A stretch of 64,000 nt of DNA from Neurospora tetrasperma FGSC 2508 (GCF_000213175.1 NW_009799104.1:898205-962204); one strand, 5' to 3'. Shown: positions 1-12,291, numbered from the stretch's first letter. Program-made: numbers and translations. Notes: generated by a model not told the origin, from the sequence alone.

Positions 1-193
1 CTTTGTTCACGACGCTGCATTGCTCAGTCCGGAGTCTTGGAGACAAAGCAGTCATTGTTCATTATCCATACTTGTAAAAGGTCACAGAGGGTTGGGAGGC
101 TCTTTGTTTCGTCAGAGCTGGGGAAAATCTTTGCGCATTGTAAGGGTTTCCAAACTTTGGAGGGATACAGCACTTTGAGAGATGGTAAATCAA
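1..193. other. Intergenic, 3' flank of the first gene
   Basis: No gene supported. This is the downstream flank of the minus-strand gene that ends at 194. Short open frames here have no recognisable motif. Confidence 0.5.
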
Positions 194-2212
194 TCATCGA
201 CCCTGGGCCCACCGTTCGACCTTGGTCCCCCTCTCCTCCGCAATTGACCTCGCAACCGCTCTCAGCCTTTCCGCCTCATACCGAACTTCTATGATCGGCT
301 TCCCTAAATCCTCAGCCAAGTCCTCATAGTCCATATCAGACACTCTGGGCCCAATCTTTCGTAGCTCGTCTAACAGCCACATTTTCTTTGCGTCCGACCA
401 TATAGGATAGTTAGGCTTGGACGTCGACCTTATAGTCGAGACCCTTGGCTGACTCGACGACGTCGTTGACACGCGAGACCCGGGTTGCTGCTGGTGACTT
501 GTGGGTACCGATCTCACTGGTGCGACTACCCCGGATGAACGTGGCATTACTATAGACCTTGTTGCCTTTTGCCGTAGTTCGTCCAAGGGTCGCGACTGTG
601 ACCTCATGCGTTGTGTAGATAGGACGAATGCATTGTACTTGGCCGCACTTTTCGCAAGCTCAGCTTCACGGGCTGCCTGACGAGCTCTCTTGATTGCCTG
701 GTCCCGAGCAAACTTGGCTTCAATTAATTCGTGTGACGCTTGTTGCAGTGTTTTGTCCCAGGAACCGAGGAACCTTTTGAAAAGTTGCCTGTCTTCTCTC
801 TCCTTCTTGAGCACATGCTCGTACTCGACGTCCTCATCGTCCTCATCGTCGGCAACATCGGGTGCCAGTCGTGTCTCTAGACGCGTAATCCAATCGGTAA
901 TACGAAGGAGATAGTCAACCGTGCTACTGGTAAACATACCAGATTGGGGAAAGCCACCCTCGTCAATGTCGTTGTGTCCTCCACCCACTTCACCAAGACA
1001 GTACGCACTCGACAACGCCAAAATCAACATGGGGATGCCGTATTCGAATAAGTCTTGCCTTAATGACTGTCGAGTGACGCTATTTGGGGCCAGATGTTGC
1101 TCACACACTGAAACAATGTCCTGAATTGCCTCTATACTCTTGCTTCTCCATTTCACTACGCCTCGTAGATACTCGTTCTGCTTTGTAATAGAGGCCGCTC
1201 GGGAAGCTCGATCAGATAGCATTGTCAGCTCATGAAGGTGTTTGCAAAGGTTCTTGATCTCCGACGTAGCCGTCGGTTTTCGAACATTGTCCCGGAAGGG
1301 TTGTACGATAGTCTTGGCCCAATCTTTGCCGAGATCTGTCCAGCCAGGGCCCATCATGATATTTCGCAACGACATAAGGCTACTGCCTCGTATTTTCACC
1401 CGGGCTGAGTTGGTGACACTTTCTGGAGTTTCGAAAAGCAGCGGATATATAGCCGGAGTAGAACGTGGCTTGGGTGGGACACGAGGGAGTCGATGGTCGG
1501 CCTCATTCTCTTTGTCTGGCTGCTCTTCATCTTCATCCACGGCCCGTACATCGTCGCCCTCCCTTTCCTCGTAGTCGTCTTCTTGGTTTGGTTCTGGCTG
1601 GGCTGAGGCGGGCAATTGATTCTTTGGTCGCTTCCAAACCTCATCTAGTGGTGGAAACTCATCATCCGAATCACTATCTGATCCTCGTATCGGCATTTGC
1701 GCTCCGATCTTGATGGCGTCTGTGTCTCTTTCCCGAGTAGGTTGTGCCTCTGCCGGACTTAATGTATCTCTGGCTAGAGCTTGTATATGGTCTAAAGCGC
1801 GTTGTGATAGATGTGTCTTGGAAGCTGGCTGATCTTGCGCCATCGCCGGCAGCGGATACTTTCTAGGTCTTCCTCTGCCGCGCTTTGCGCCATTCGTGAC
1901 AGGTTGCGGCTCGGTATGAGAAAGAGGAGGGTCGCGCGACTTTGTACCTCTGAACGAGTTGACCACCTCAAGCACCTGTGTATCGTCATCTTGGCCGGAA
2001 TCGTCATCTTGGCCGGAACCGTCATCTGGCTTGGTTTCCTCCGCCTTGCGCTTCTTGGACGAAGGGATGTATTCGAGCGAGTTTCGTACCCTTTTTATAG
2101 GTCGGAGTGTTGGGCCGGTGAACATGTTTTGAACTCGTTTGTGGTCCAGGGTGGCTTCGTCGTCAGAGGCCTGAGCGCGATCCTCGCTTTGCGCATGCCT
2201 GGCAGTGACCAT
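194..2212 (-). CDS. Hypothetical nuclear-type protein with C-terminal SANT/Myb-like segment
   Basis: Single-exon frame of 672 residues with an ATG at 2212. I do not recognise the family. The N-terminal third is hydrophilic, rich in Asp, Glu, Ser and Pro, with basic clusters such as KKRK (about residue 53) and RGRGRPRKYP (about 112), the latter resembling an AT-hook. The middle (about 270-450) is less charged and may be folded. A basic, helical, coiled-coil-like stretch rich in Arg/Ala follows (about 480-560). The last 75 residues, starting PNYPIWSDAKKMWLLDELR, resemble a SANT/Myb-type helical module (W...W spacing). Together these suggest a chromatin-associated protein; that is inference. It diverges from the Mam3-like gene across 1.65 kb. 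Length and composition argue that the frame is real. Confidence 0.75.
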   Translation of the reverse strand: MVTARHAQSEDRAQASDDEATLDHKRVQNMFTGPTLRPIKRVRNSLEYIPSSKKRKAEETKPDDGSGQDDDSGQDDDTQVLEVVNSFRGTKSRDPPLSHTEPQPVTNGAKRGRGRPRKYPLPAMAQDQPASKTHLSQRALDHIQALARDTLSPAEAQPTRERDTDAIKIGAQMPIRGSDSDSDDEFPPLDEVWKRPKNQLPASAQPEPNQEDDYEEREGDDVRAVDEDEEQPDKENEADHRLPRVPPKPRSTPAIYPLLFETPESVTNSARVKIRGSSLMSLRNIMMGPGWTDLGKDWAKTIVQPFRDNVRKPTATSEIKNLCKHLHELTMLSDRASRAASITKQNEYLRGVVKWRSKSIEAIQDIVSVCEQHLAPNSVTRQSLRQDLFEYGIPMLILALSSAYCLGEVGGGHNDIDEGGFPQSGMFTSSTVDYLLRITDWITRLETRLAPDVADDEDDEDVEYEHVLKKEREDRQLFKRFLGSWDKTLQQASHELIEAKFARDQAIKRARQAAREAELAKSAAKYNAFVLSTQRMRSQSRPLDELRQKATRSIVMPRSSGVVAPVRSVPTSHQQQPGSRVSTTSSSQPRVSTIRSTSKPNYPIWSDAKKMWLLDELRKIGPRVSDMDYEDLAEDLGKPIIEVRYEAERLRAVARSIAEERGTKVERWAQGR

Positions 2213-3864
2213 TGTTCCCGTCGTGGCAGTCCTCGACGCGCGAAGCTTCGTTGAGATGGAAGAAGAAAACGCGCTTCGGGCAGCTCCGTAGGTCCTGTCT
2301 CTGTCAGTTAGGTTTGGTGGGTTAAATCTAGTGTACAGTAGCTAGTAAGATGAGGGTTCTGTATATGGGACTAGCCTCCAACTAAGCCACCCAGAAACCT
2401 TCAGTGGCTGCGCGCTACACTATCTAGTGTAAAGCTCTCCCCACAGCGGCCCGGGGGTGCTTTGGTGGGGGCGGGTAGGAAGTGGGGACTACATGCGGAA
2501 GGTGCCGGCAACCTTATCGAAAACCACAAACCTCCCTTCTAGAGCATGTGAGAGTGCCGCCTCCAATGTCAGGCCCGGGACGAAGGACGGAGACATGTAA
2601 ACGCCCAAAGCTCGAATGAAGCAATTACACGATGGCAACCAGGGGGGTTTGAGCTGGCACCGACACTATGTACCCGGACAGTCTGGTCAAGTTTGTAACG
2701 TGTTCCCATACGCAGCGTCTACACTTAACCAGGATGGACTCGAATCGTCCGAGTCTTTCAGTTTTGAAACACCGCTGTTTACTTATCTTTTCTTTGCTGT
2801 CAAAGCTCTGTGTATCCTCCTACCTCCTACCAAGAACTCACCTTAAGTAACAGGTTTGACTAGAGGTAAAATAACCATGATATGATTGCTGTGGAACTTG
2901 TGCGTGCTCTTGTTACTGCCCTCGTCCTGCGGCCTGCCGTGAATCAGTGTAGCAATCGGTCGTACAGCTGCTCTGAGATTGCTCCCTCATGACCCCAGAC
3001 GGACACCTTGATGGCCCGATTCTTCAACGGTTTTTCTAAGTCTAGATGCCGCTGCAAGTCCCGCTGGCCCGTTGCTGCCGGGTCCAATCATGCCCGTCTG
3101 AATCGCTGTACCGAACTGAGCAGGTGTATGGCCAATCAATGAGAGGCTCCGGGCGGCTGTCCGCTGCCATCATCGTCATCGGAACGGGTCCCGTCGCGGT
3201 CGTCGTCATGGCCCCACTTCTACATAGTCTCTTTAACAGCGTAGCACCGCCGCCGCCAAGTGCCCAGCAAGATCCGTAACTTTCTGGCTTTTTCCCTTTG
3301 TTCACCATTGATTGATATCTTCCCCAACTTCGTTCCAACTGTCTCGCGATCGGGCAACCACCATCCGGACTAAAACAACAAGGGTATTTCCGCCTCCGTT
3401 TGAAATCGCCGCTGTCTCCTCCGAATTGCCAAAGGATACAGGCCCTGGATCCTACGACACGGCCGGCGCATATCACACTCGTCGTGTAGTGTAGCGTCGA
3501 TCCGCAAAGCCAGAAAAAAAAAGGGCTAAAAAAAAACAAAAAAAAACAATCGGACCACTATCGCTTGCAGCGGGAGCTGGCAGAGCTTGTGACTGATCGA
3601 CACGATATACCACTGCACTTTCACTGAATCTCTTCCTTATCGCCCAGCATTCTCCGAGCGTCCTTCCTCTTCTGTCTGCAGCGGCGAGATTCAACGAGGG
3701 AAAGCGCGCCAAGCCCAGTCTCACATCCAACAGCATCTTCTTGGCCCAAACACAGCCTCAGCTTCCAACCGCCAGCTTTTTTTTGATAAAAACAACCCAC
3801 CCACCCCAGACAGAGTATCTCGCAGATCATCCGCAACCGACCCTGGTGTAAACTTTCGAAAATA
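2213..3864. other. Divergent intergenic region
   Basis: Separates two divergently transcribed genes and must hold both promoters. The part next to the plus-strand gene (about 3500-3860) has poly-A runs and pyrimidine-rich stretches typical of a fungal 5' leader. Open frames at 3042-3539 and 2616-2846 lack motifs and are not called. Confidence 0.5.
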
Positions 3865-6398
3865 ATGTCGATAGCCCCCCGAACGGCACAACATTTTCGT
3901 GGTGCCTCCTCCCGTTCCAATGGCTTGCTAACAGCACGCTCGCTGACGGTCGGCCTTGCTCGCGCCCTGTTCATGGGCATTTCCACCGTCACGGCTGCAC
4001 CGATACATCTAGGCATTCTTGAACATGGAGCTTCCGAGGAGCCAGAAGAGGGCGGCGCCAGCCTTTGGGTCCTCTATCTGGTCTCCGCTGTTTTGGTCCT
4101 CGTTGGAGGAGCCTTTGCCGGCTTGACGATAGCGTATGTTTATTGATCCTCGGCATCTTCCTCTATCAAGTACACAGAGCTGACACAGACGCCTAGTCTG
4201 ATGGGCCAAGATGGCATCTATCTCCAAGTACTCGCGAGAGACCGGACCGAACCACAACAAAAGAACGCGAAGCGAGTGTACGATCTACTACAGCGTGGCA
4301 AACATTGGGTCCTAGTTACCCTGCTGTTGTCCAATGTCATTGTCAACGAAACACTTCCCGTTGTTTTGGACCGTTGCCTCGGCGGTGGCGTTGCCGCTGT
4401 CATCGGCTCTACCGTCTTGATTGGTACGTTAATTTCCACATGAACCTATGCCGCTCGTCTAATATCTTGTTTCCAGTCATCTTCGGTGAGGTTATTCCTC
4501 AGTCGCTATGCGTCCGATACGGCCTTCCGATCGGTGGCTACATGGCCAAGCCCGTCCTCCTACTCATGTATTTGACCGCCCCCGTCTCGTACCCGATTGC
4601 AAAGCTTCTCGACAAGCTTCTTGGCGAAGACCATGGCACAGTCTACAAGAAGAGCGGTCTCAAGACGTTGGTCACCCTACACAAGAACCTCGGCGATGTT
4701 TCGGAACGCCTCAACCAGGATGAAGTCACCATCATCAGTGCGGTACTCGACTTGAAGGAAAAGCCGGTCGCCAGTGTCATGACTCCCATGGAGGACGTTT
4801 TTGTCATGGCAGAGGACACCGTTTTGGATGAGAAAACAATGGATATGATCTTGTCAGCCGGCTACTCGAGAATCCCCATCCATGAAACCGGAAACCCCAC
4901 CAATTTTGTCGGCATGTTGCTTGTCAAGATCCTCATCACTTACGACCCCGAAGACTGCAAGAGGGTCAAGGACTTCCCCTTGGCCACTCTTCCCGAGACC
5001 CGTCCTGAAACCAGCTGTTTGGACATTGTCAACTTCTTCCAAGAGGGCAAGTCCCACATGGTTCTTGTTTCCGAATATCCCGGAGAAGATCATGGTGCCA
5101 TTGGTGTGGTTACCCTTGAGGACGTTATCGAGGAATTGATTGGAGAGTAAGTCTTGGCTTTACCTTTGCTTAGTTGAAAGTGGGAAATTTTCTGACCGCA
5201 CTTCAGGGAAATCATTGATGAATCGGATGTCTACATCGACGTCCACAAGGCCATTCGCCGGTTGACTCCTGCACCCAAGGCCAGAATCACACGTCGTGTC
5301 TCCGAGGATGTGCTTGGCAAGACCATGAGCAGGGGTCATGATGATGCCGCCGGTTCGAGCAAGACAAACGGTGTTGATATTCCACCGTCAAAGATTGTTG
5401 AGCCGCTTACCGGTGCGGGCAGCACTGTCTCAGAAGCGGCCCATCTCATCAACGAGCGGGATCCCAAGCAGACTACTTTCATGATGCGGAGAAGCTCCAC
5501 TGGGGTCGATGGCCAGATGGTGAACACCACGGTTCCGGTTCGCACCAATCTCGAAGAACTGAGGCAGCATTTGAAACACCTAGGACCCTCCAACCCGGCT
5601 ATTAACCCCAAGAGCACTCGCTCAACTACAGTAAAGATCAAACCTGGGATTGCGGGACACCTCTCCCAAGCACGTGCTGCATCAATTGCCGACTCGAGCG
5701 CCGTTGCCGAGACTTCCTACGAAGATGACGAAACCACTAGCCTCCTCAGACCTCAACAGTCGACCGCAAAGGACGGTATCCAAGCTCTGACGCAGAGCTA
5801 CGGTGGTGTTAGCCCCGCTACCGCACAGCTCATCTCTCCAGCAGAGAGTGCTGTCACGGCAGTACCTATTGATATGGACAACTCGGGCGGTAATCAAGAT
5901 ACAGTCGACAAGTCAACACAGACGCCCACGAGGCAGCAACGGAATGCGGCCACGGATACGGCCAGCGGGTTGTCTGACCATGGATCGAACGGTAGTAGCG
6001 ATAGTGTCGCCAGCATTCGCGACAGCGGCCCCTTGCCCCATAGGCGTGGAATTGTTCGCAGTGGAAGTATAACGGAGAACATTATTGAGACTCGAGGTGT
6101 CAGGAAGGTGGTTTTGGAAACCAACAGCTCCAACGACGAGGAGGAATACGCCATCACTGCAACCTCGCCTGGCGACGGCCGTGGCGCCAAGGTGACTGTG
6201 TCGATAGCCACGCCATCCGCCAGGTCGGAGACGGGTGACGAGACTCAGGGTCTTTTGCCGCTTACGGCGGGCGATGAAGGGCACCAGTCCGGAGATAAGG
6301 AGAGTGAATCCGCCAAAACCAATGGTGGCGGACAGAGCAGTAGTCAAGGGAAGAAGAATAAGAGCAAAAAGAAGAAGCGCAAGGGCGGCAAATCTTAG
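3865..6398 (+). CDS. Mam3/CNNM-like DUF21 and CBS-pair membrane protein
   Basis: Spliced gene: exons 3865-4133, 4197-4423, 4477-5146 and 5207-6398 join in phase to 785 residues. Residues about 65-240 form a CNNM/DUF21 membrane domain with several hydrophobic helices and the family signatures GLTIALMGQD (split by intron 1) and [10 protein letters not shown] (split by intron 2). A CBS pair follows (about 265-400), starting [17 protein letters not shown] and ending [17 protein letters not shown]. The rest is a long Ser/Thr-rich cytoplasmic tail ending in a Lys-rich cluster. Yeast Mam3, the closest named relative, is a vacuolar-membrane protein linked to metal homeostasis and mitochondrial morphology; CNNM proteins are tied to Mg2+ transport. 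Vacuolar location here is inference. All introns have GT-AG ends and the phases close exactly. Confidence 0.93.
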
Positions 6399-7319
6399 GT
6401 GGATGGGCTGCTTGAGCTGATTCCTTCGGAGAATATGGAATAGTGTGAGGTACCTACAGAAACAAACGAAGAGGGTTTTTCTCAGGATTATGTCTGGGGA
6501 TAACGAAGACAATGGGTATAAGAAAAGGGAAGGATCAGCGAAAATCGGCCAGGAAACGAATGAGAAGAGCGATGCCGGTCAGATGAAGCATTATGTTGTA
6601 TTTTTGAGGTACAGACAATAACTGCGGATCAGGTTTCTCTTACTCCTTGTCTTTCGTTGGTGTCAGTGGCATGGAGTTTTAGCATCAAGCATGGATATTT
6701 CGGGCTGTTGCCTCTCGTGGTGTTTCGTTTTAGGACCACAGGTTATCAGTATCACGATTAGGTACACACAGTCTCATCACTTTGGCTTCTCAATGATACA
6801 TTTCTGGATGGAAAAACCGGCGGAGTAAAGGGGCATATTGGGTTCATACGGACACCCGTGGACGCCTGACAGCTCATCATCAACTGGTCATTCCTCCTAT
6901 CCTGATTATTGTTTACTTTGGCACCGCCGCACTGCAGTATCACGGCATCGGTGCCGCCGCCGGACAGCTCCCTCCCGTCGGTCCCGTTGTAGCACAAGCT
7001 AGTACATAACTGAGCGATGTGGAGAAAAGCTCCGCTGACGTCAACACCGTATTTCCAATCAAGTGGGGTCAATCCTTACCCGCTGTCAAGGGAGTTGTCT
7101 AGAGCCCCTCACCGTCCCCAACGCTCACGGCAATAAGCGCTCCGATGATGGTGTTTTCAGTACAGTAGCACCACTAGAATAGCTTCATGCCTCCTTCCGT
7201 ACAAGTAAATCGACACCACTGCTTCCCCCCCCCGCACGGCACTTTTCTACAGCAGATTCTCTTCTCTTCCACGTCACTTGCTCTTTGGAAGCTGAGAGAT
7301 TTGTGAGAGAAAAAAACTC
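6399..7319. other. Intergenic, Mam3-like 3' flank and glyoxalase promoter
   Basis: No gene supported. Contains the 3' flank of the Mam3-like gene and the promoter/5' leader of the glyoxalase gene, including a run of C followed by CT-rich sequence around 7220-7290, a common fungal leader composition. The minus frame at 6758-7072 has no motif. Confidence 0.5.
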
Positions 7320-8665
7320 ATGAACTCAACAACGCGTGCGGCACAGAGATTGAAGCTTTTTTCTAGTGCTTTGTTTAATCACAAGAAGACGACATTGTTT
7401 AGACCTAGTAAGTTCGAGTCAAGGGGTAGATGGACTAATCATCACATAAAAGAGATTGGCTTGGGAGCTGACTTGGATGCGTATTATCAACAACAACAGC
7501 TTTCACAAGATCGTTTGCAAACATGGCGGCTACTACCGATGTCCAGAACTACAAATTCAACCACTCCATGTAAGTTTGGCAATTCTGGGCGATGTCATTG
7601 AGCAGAAAACAAAGAGCGATGTGCTGATATCGAGACAACAGGATCCGGGTCAAGGACCCCAAGGAGTCGGGTACGTTGACAACAACAGCCTGTGTCTACC
7701 CTCCGGCGACACATTACTAACAGTCCGACCAGTCAAATTCTACGAATTCCTCGGCATGTCCCTCCTCAAGAAACTCTCCTTCCCCGAAGCCAAATTCGAT
7801 CTCTACTTCCTCGGCTACGACGCTCCCGGTGCCGTCTCCGCGGGCGCCAACCTCTGGGACCGCGAGGGTCTGATCGAGCTAACCCACAACTACGGCACCG
7901 AGTCCGACCCCAACTACAAGATCAACAACGGCAACGTCGAACCCCACCGCGGTTTCGGTCACACCTGCATCTCCGTCGACAACCTCCAGGCCGCGTGCCA
8001 GCGCCTCGAGGACGCAGGTTACAAGTTCCAGAAGAAGTTGAGCGATGGGCGCATGAAGCACATTGCTTTTGCCCTGGACCCGGATGGATACTGGGTGGAG
8101 ATTATTGGTCGCAAGCCGGTGGAGGAGACGGAGGGCGTCAAGGAGACGGACCTGAAGACTTACAGGATGAACCATACCATGTTGAGGGTCAAGGATGGGG
8201 AGAAGAGTCTCAAGTTTTACCAGGAGGTTATGGGCATGAAGCTGGTGAGGACGCATGAGGCCAAGGAGGCCGGATTCAACCTTTATTTCCTTGGGTATGG
8301 AGATGAGAAGCAGAACACGGCGGATCGCGAGGGACTGTTGGAGTTGACGTGGAACTATGGCACCGAGAAGGATGAGAACTTTTCGTACCATAACGGCAAT
8401 GATCAGCCTCAAGGGTTTGGTCATATTTGTGAGTCTTTTTCTTCCTGACAGGAAAGATGGGGATGGGATGAATTGCTAACGATGAATAGGCGTGTCGGTT
8501 GACAACATCGAGGCTGCCTGCGAGCGTCTGGAGGGTCTCAAGGTCAACTGGAAGAAGAGACTGACGGATGGTCGCATGAAGAACGTTGCGTTCGTTCTTG
8601 ATCCTGATAACTACTGGATTGAGTTGGTCCAGAATGAGCGCTTCACTGGCCAGGCTAACTTTTAA
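7320..8665 (+). CDS. glo1: Glyoxalase I (lactoylglutathione lyase), two-domain, with optional mitochondrial leader
   Basis: Isomerises the hemithioacetal of methylglyoxal and glutathione to S-lactoylglutathione. Exons 7320-7407, 7500-7569, 7642-7670, 7733-8428 and 8490-8665 give 352 residues; starting at the internal ATG 7523 gives 315, close to yeast Glo1 (326). Two glyoxalase/VOC domains are fused. Each keeps the four expected metal-site motifs: NHSM, GLIELTHNYG, GFGHTC and GYWVEII in the first; NHTM, GLLELTWNYG, GFGHIC and NYWIELV in the second. So both active sites look intact. The upstream exon adds 37 residues, MNSTTRAAQRLKLFSSALFN to ...TRSFAN, rich in Arg/Lys/Ser with no acidic residue, like a mitochondrial presequence. 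The leader intron (7408-7499) has GTAAGT/CAG ends and is in phase. The cytosolic form could come from 7523 by leaky scanning or a second promoter; that part is inference. Confidence 0.95.
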
Positions 8666-10667
8666 GCTGAGCGGGATGTTCAAAGGGGATGTTACATTTG
8701 GTGATCGACTAGATGTGGAATATACCAAGTCCTGCAATATCAGACCTTGTGCTCTGTTCACAACCATTATCTTACATACCATGCTGTATGGTCTTTTCGT
8801 TCCCTTTCTACCTTGCTGGACCGTTTTCGAGGTTTTATCGGACGCCCCTCTAAGTATTCTCATCACTGACGCAAAGAGTTTGGACAAGAGACGCAGTGTA
8901 TACTCTATTTTCACGTCAGTTCATCCACAACAAGAGCTTCCTTGGTCTGGACGAGCAATACGTCCTGATGTGGGATATGGTAATAGTGCAAAGAGCTAGC
9001 TGACATTGTTGGGACGCGGAGGCAGAAGTTCAAGTGCTAATGATCACTACATTGTGTGTTAGGCAACAGATGAAACAAAGAAGGTAGCTTTTCCTTGATT
9101 ATAAGTTTTCCCCCCCAATCGAGAATTGTGCTTCTCTTTTCACCACAAGTTACGCGGCATGAGAAACTGAGCGGCCATCAACCCTACTTTCACCCCTACT
9201 CTGTCTTGAAAGTTCCATCTGTCCAAATACTCACCCCAATCCCTAGTCACTTCCAACCACCTTTATCGCTTTCACCCACACAAGACGCCCTCAATCACCA
9301 TACCTCCTCCCTCCTCCAGATAACAACACCAGCCGTTTCCGTCCAAATACTCATCCCCGAATGCCTCTCTCGGAAGAATATCTCACCCTCTTGCGAGTTT
9401 CTTTCTACGACGTTGTGAACTACCCGAACCCATACTTGCACCCATTACTAACAAACATCCAACCGCTCCGTGGAATCGAACGCCTGGGCACCATGTACCA
9501 TACACCCAACACTTTGCCCGCACCAAATTCCCCGCAACCGTCTAGGCGGCCATCATTCGTTTCGAACTAACCTACTACCACGGTGCCCCCGCCTCCGCTC
9601 CCCCTCACCACCGCTCTCACCAAATGCCTTCGTTTTTTCATCTCCCCGCATGTCGGACACGACGTTACCTAACATTGTCAACGCCTCCCTGATCGCCCCG
9701 ACGCGAACGAGGTATCGCTATCGACGAGAGATTCGTCCTGACGATAACACCTCTATGACGGGATGTAAGTTTGGTTACCTAGGCTGTGGCATAGTGATGT
9801 TGTACTAGGTTTGGGGGAGAGGGGGAGTATGGCTGATCAGAAGGGGTCTTTTGATGGGTACCTAACTTCGTGATGATGAGATGGGTATGGTGAGATCAAA
9901 ATGGTTGGTTTGCGCATCTATTGGCACTTGGTGATGGATACCCTTGTTTGTGATATCGGTGAGGATGTTGCTGTCACTTGTACCTCTAGGTAGATGGCTT
10001 GTATTACTTACTTGCGTATCAGGTCAAGGGATTATCATGGGACGAATATATAGCATGGAAGTTGAGGTCGTTATATGTACAGTGCTCGTTTCGCAAGATC
10101 ATTCGATTCGGCTTGTGAGAATACTAAGGAGTTGCGTGACTTGTGATATGAGAGTAAGATGATACACTCGCTCAACTTTTCTAGAGCTGGTAGGTAACTT
10201 CACTGATCTTGTAGACCAATGTGTAAAGACATTTTTCTTTCTTGTCTCCTCCGTGCCCTGGGTATCTACGTTCAACCCGACACCGAGTCCCCTTGGGTTT
10301 TCATTCATCAGGAGTGAACTGACGATGAGTTTGGAGATATGTTTTTGTGGAACTTTTGTGTAGTGTTTGTTATTTATTATTGAAAAAAAAAAGGCTGGAT
10401 ACTTCGAATGCTCATAAGATATGGTCCGGGATCGATCCGGGCATTTCTAGGGGACGTACGCATCCTGAATATGCCCATATCATACCTTCCCGTTCTTCTC
10501 CTCACCCCATCCATTCATCCCTTCGCCCCTTCTCTTCCTTATCGACGTAATCCTCATCCCCCCGTTCTCTCTCTTTTCCCTTCTCCTCCTCATCAATCAC
10601 CTCTCCTCATCTTTCACATCCCATCCCTCTTCCCCCTTACATACTTCCCCCTTAATCCCCCCCTTAC
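8666..10667. other. Intergenic region with weak open frames and a pyrimidine tract
   Basis: About 2 kb with no supported gene. An ATG frame at 9361-9570 (69 codons) and another at 9650-9808 (52 codons) follow a CT-rich leader-like stretch (9110-9360), so a small unrecognised transcript is possible. The segment 10490-10690 is almost pure pyrimidine on the plus strand, that is purine-rich on the coding strand just beyond the small Cys-rich gene at 10668-10946. Confidence 0.45.
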
Positions 10668-10946
10668 CTACTTCCCCTGCCCCCCACCAGCACTCGCCGC
10701 CGCCGCATTTTCAGTAGTAACAATCCAAGGCACGTACTTCTGCTCCTTCAGATACGGATCGTCCTTGCGGCCCTCGGGATTCGGTTCCGTCGCCCGGCTC
10801 TGGCAGTCGTCGCACGTGTTTTCAACCGAAAAGAGAGACTGCTCGCCGCCGGCGCCGTAGCATTTGGTGCCAAAGTCCTGGCAGGGGTCATAGCGGTAGA
10901 AACCCTTGTGGCCGCAGGCGTAGAGGCAGAACCATTGGGTGCACAT
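10668..10946 (-). CDS. Small Cys-rich protein, member A of a local MC-CGH family
   Basis: 92 residues from an ATG at 10946, no intron, function unknown. It begins MCTQWFCLYACGH and carries Cys at 2, 7, 11, 22, 29, 45 and 48 and His at 13. The spacing C2-x8-C11-G-H13-x8-C22-x6-C29-x-G and a later C-x2-C recur in two other genes in this window (22957-23819 and 25101-25397), and the phrase PNPxxRxDDPYxKE is shared with the first of those. No signal peptide is visible, so an intracellular zinc-binding role is more likely than a secreted disulfide protein; this is inference. Just after the stop the coding strand becomes strongly purine-rich, as in the paralogues. Confidence 0.75.
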   Translation of the reverse strand: MCTQWFCLYACGHKGFYRYDPCQDFGTKCYGAGGEQSLFSVENTCDDCQSRATEPNPEGRKDDPYLKEQKYVPWIVTTENAAAASAGGGQGK

Positions 10947-11512
10947 TTTTTGAAAGTTGAAAGGGAGGGTTGTGGTGTAGTTGTGGTTGTGGCGGTTGGA
11001 AGCTGGGCTCTAGAGGGTTAGTTTGAGTTTTTTGTGAGAGGGTCTTGGCGAGGATCCTCGAGAAGGGGTCGAATCATAATTAATGTGAAAAAAAAGGGAT
11101 GGAGAAGGTTGAGGAGGTGGTAGAAATGATGAAGGGGACCTCTTTTCTTTACATGCTGTTCATTGATCGAGTGGATAAATTTTTTGTTTCTGACACGCCT
11201 GTTGCCGCGCTCCTCCGACAGGTCAAAACCTCAAAACCCATTTCAAAGTAGTCCTCCGCAATGTAAACTGTTGAGGCTGTTGATCATGTTGTTCACTGTG
11301 CCATGAGTGCAAAATGTGTTTATCACGTTCGCGGGGTGGTTGAATGTGTGATGTGAATGTGCCCCTTTTTTCGGTCCAAGCTCCATCATCAGTGCAGCGA
11401 GGGGATGGATGGACACTAGGAGAGGCCCCCCCAAGTAAGAATTCAGTAGATGGTGAAATAGATACTCACGAGTATTATTGAGTTATGATATGAGAATGAA
11501 CACGCCGTGGAA
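10947..11512. other. Intergenic, promoter of small Cys-rich gene A
   Basis: Upstream region of the minus-strand gene starting at 10946, with a TG/AG-rich proximal stretch. Nothing else is recognised; the minus frame at 11243-11434 has no motif. Confidence 0.4.
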
Positions 11513-12291
11513 TCACCGCTGATCTCGGTACTGGTTCAACACTTGGACGAATTGCTGGCTAACCCAGCCAATGGTCTCGTCATACAATCGTGACCAGTTG
11601 TCGCCTTCGGGTTCTGATAAACCACTCAGGAGAGCACTGACGCCAGAGTTTATCTCTGAGATGTAGATATTATCGTAATTCCAGTCCTCTAGAGGTCGAG
11701 TAACTTGGCAATTTTTTGCGGTCAAGTGTGGAAATGTCGAACGATGTGAAACCGTTTCCGAGTAAACTTTGAGGTGATAGAGGCGATGGAGCTGGAATGA
11801 CAATGCCAGCTGAATGAAAACACTCCGGTTGACCACTCGAGGAACAGACTGTCTGATAACAGTAAAAGTGTTCGTCGGCGTCAATTACCCGTTTGGTCAA
11901 GGAGTTATAGAAAGAGACATCGCTCTGCACGCAGTTGTAAGCTGTGGCAGTTTTGATGAACAAGGTGGGGGATGGAGAAAGTGGAGAGGGGAGAAAGGTG
12001 AAGGATAAACCAGACAAGGTCTTGACTCGGACCGGTGTTTATGAACCTTTCTTCTGATGTGCAAGGGTCAAGCTGGTTTCTCGCTGTGGGAACACGAACG
12101 TCCTGTCGTGAGACGCTGAATTTGGTCGTGAGGTTGGAGGTATTTATTGGGATAGACTTGACTGTCCCGAACTTGCATACGTCTCGGAGATAGGCGTGAC
12201 AGGGATAGATGGAAAAGGTGAAGTTGCCTGGAAGTTTCTGTATTACACTGCTGAGCAATGTGAACTCTCTTTTCGCGCTTTTCCTTCTCAT
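11513..12291 (-). CDS. Possible spliced hypothetical gene (uncertain model)
   Basis: Two overlapping minus-strand open stretches look protein-like but no single model is certain. The upstream part runs from an ATG at 12291 (MRRKSAKREFTLLSSVIQK) and stays open to 11905. The downstream part, open from about 11884 to the stop at 11513, ends with an acidic, balanced sequence (ETIGWVSQQFVQVLNQYRDQR). The downstream part has no ATG of its own, so an intron joining the two would be needed; candidate splice sites lie around 11840-12020. No domain is recognised. It could equally be two unrelated chance frames. Confidence 0.25.
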
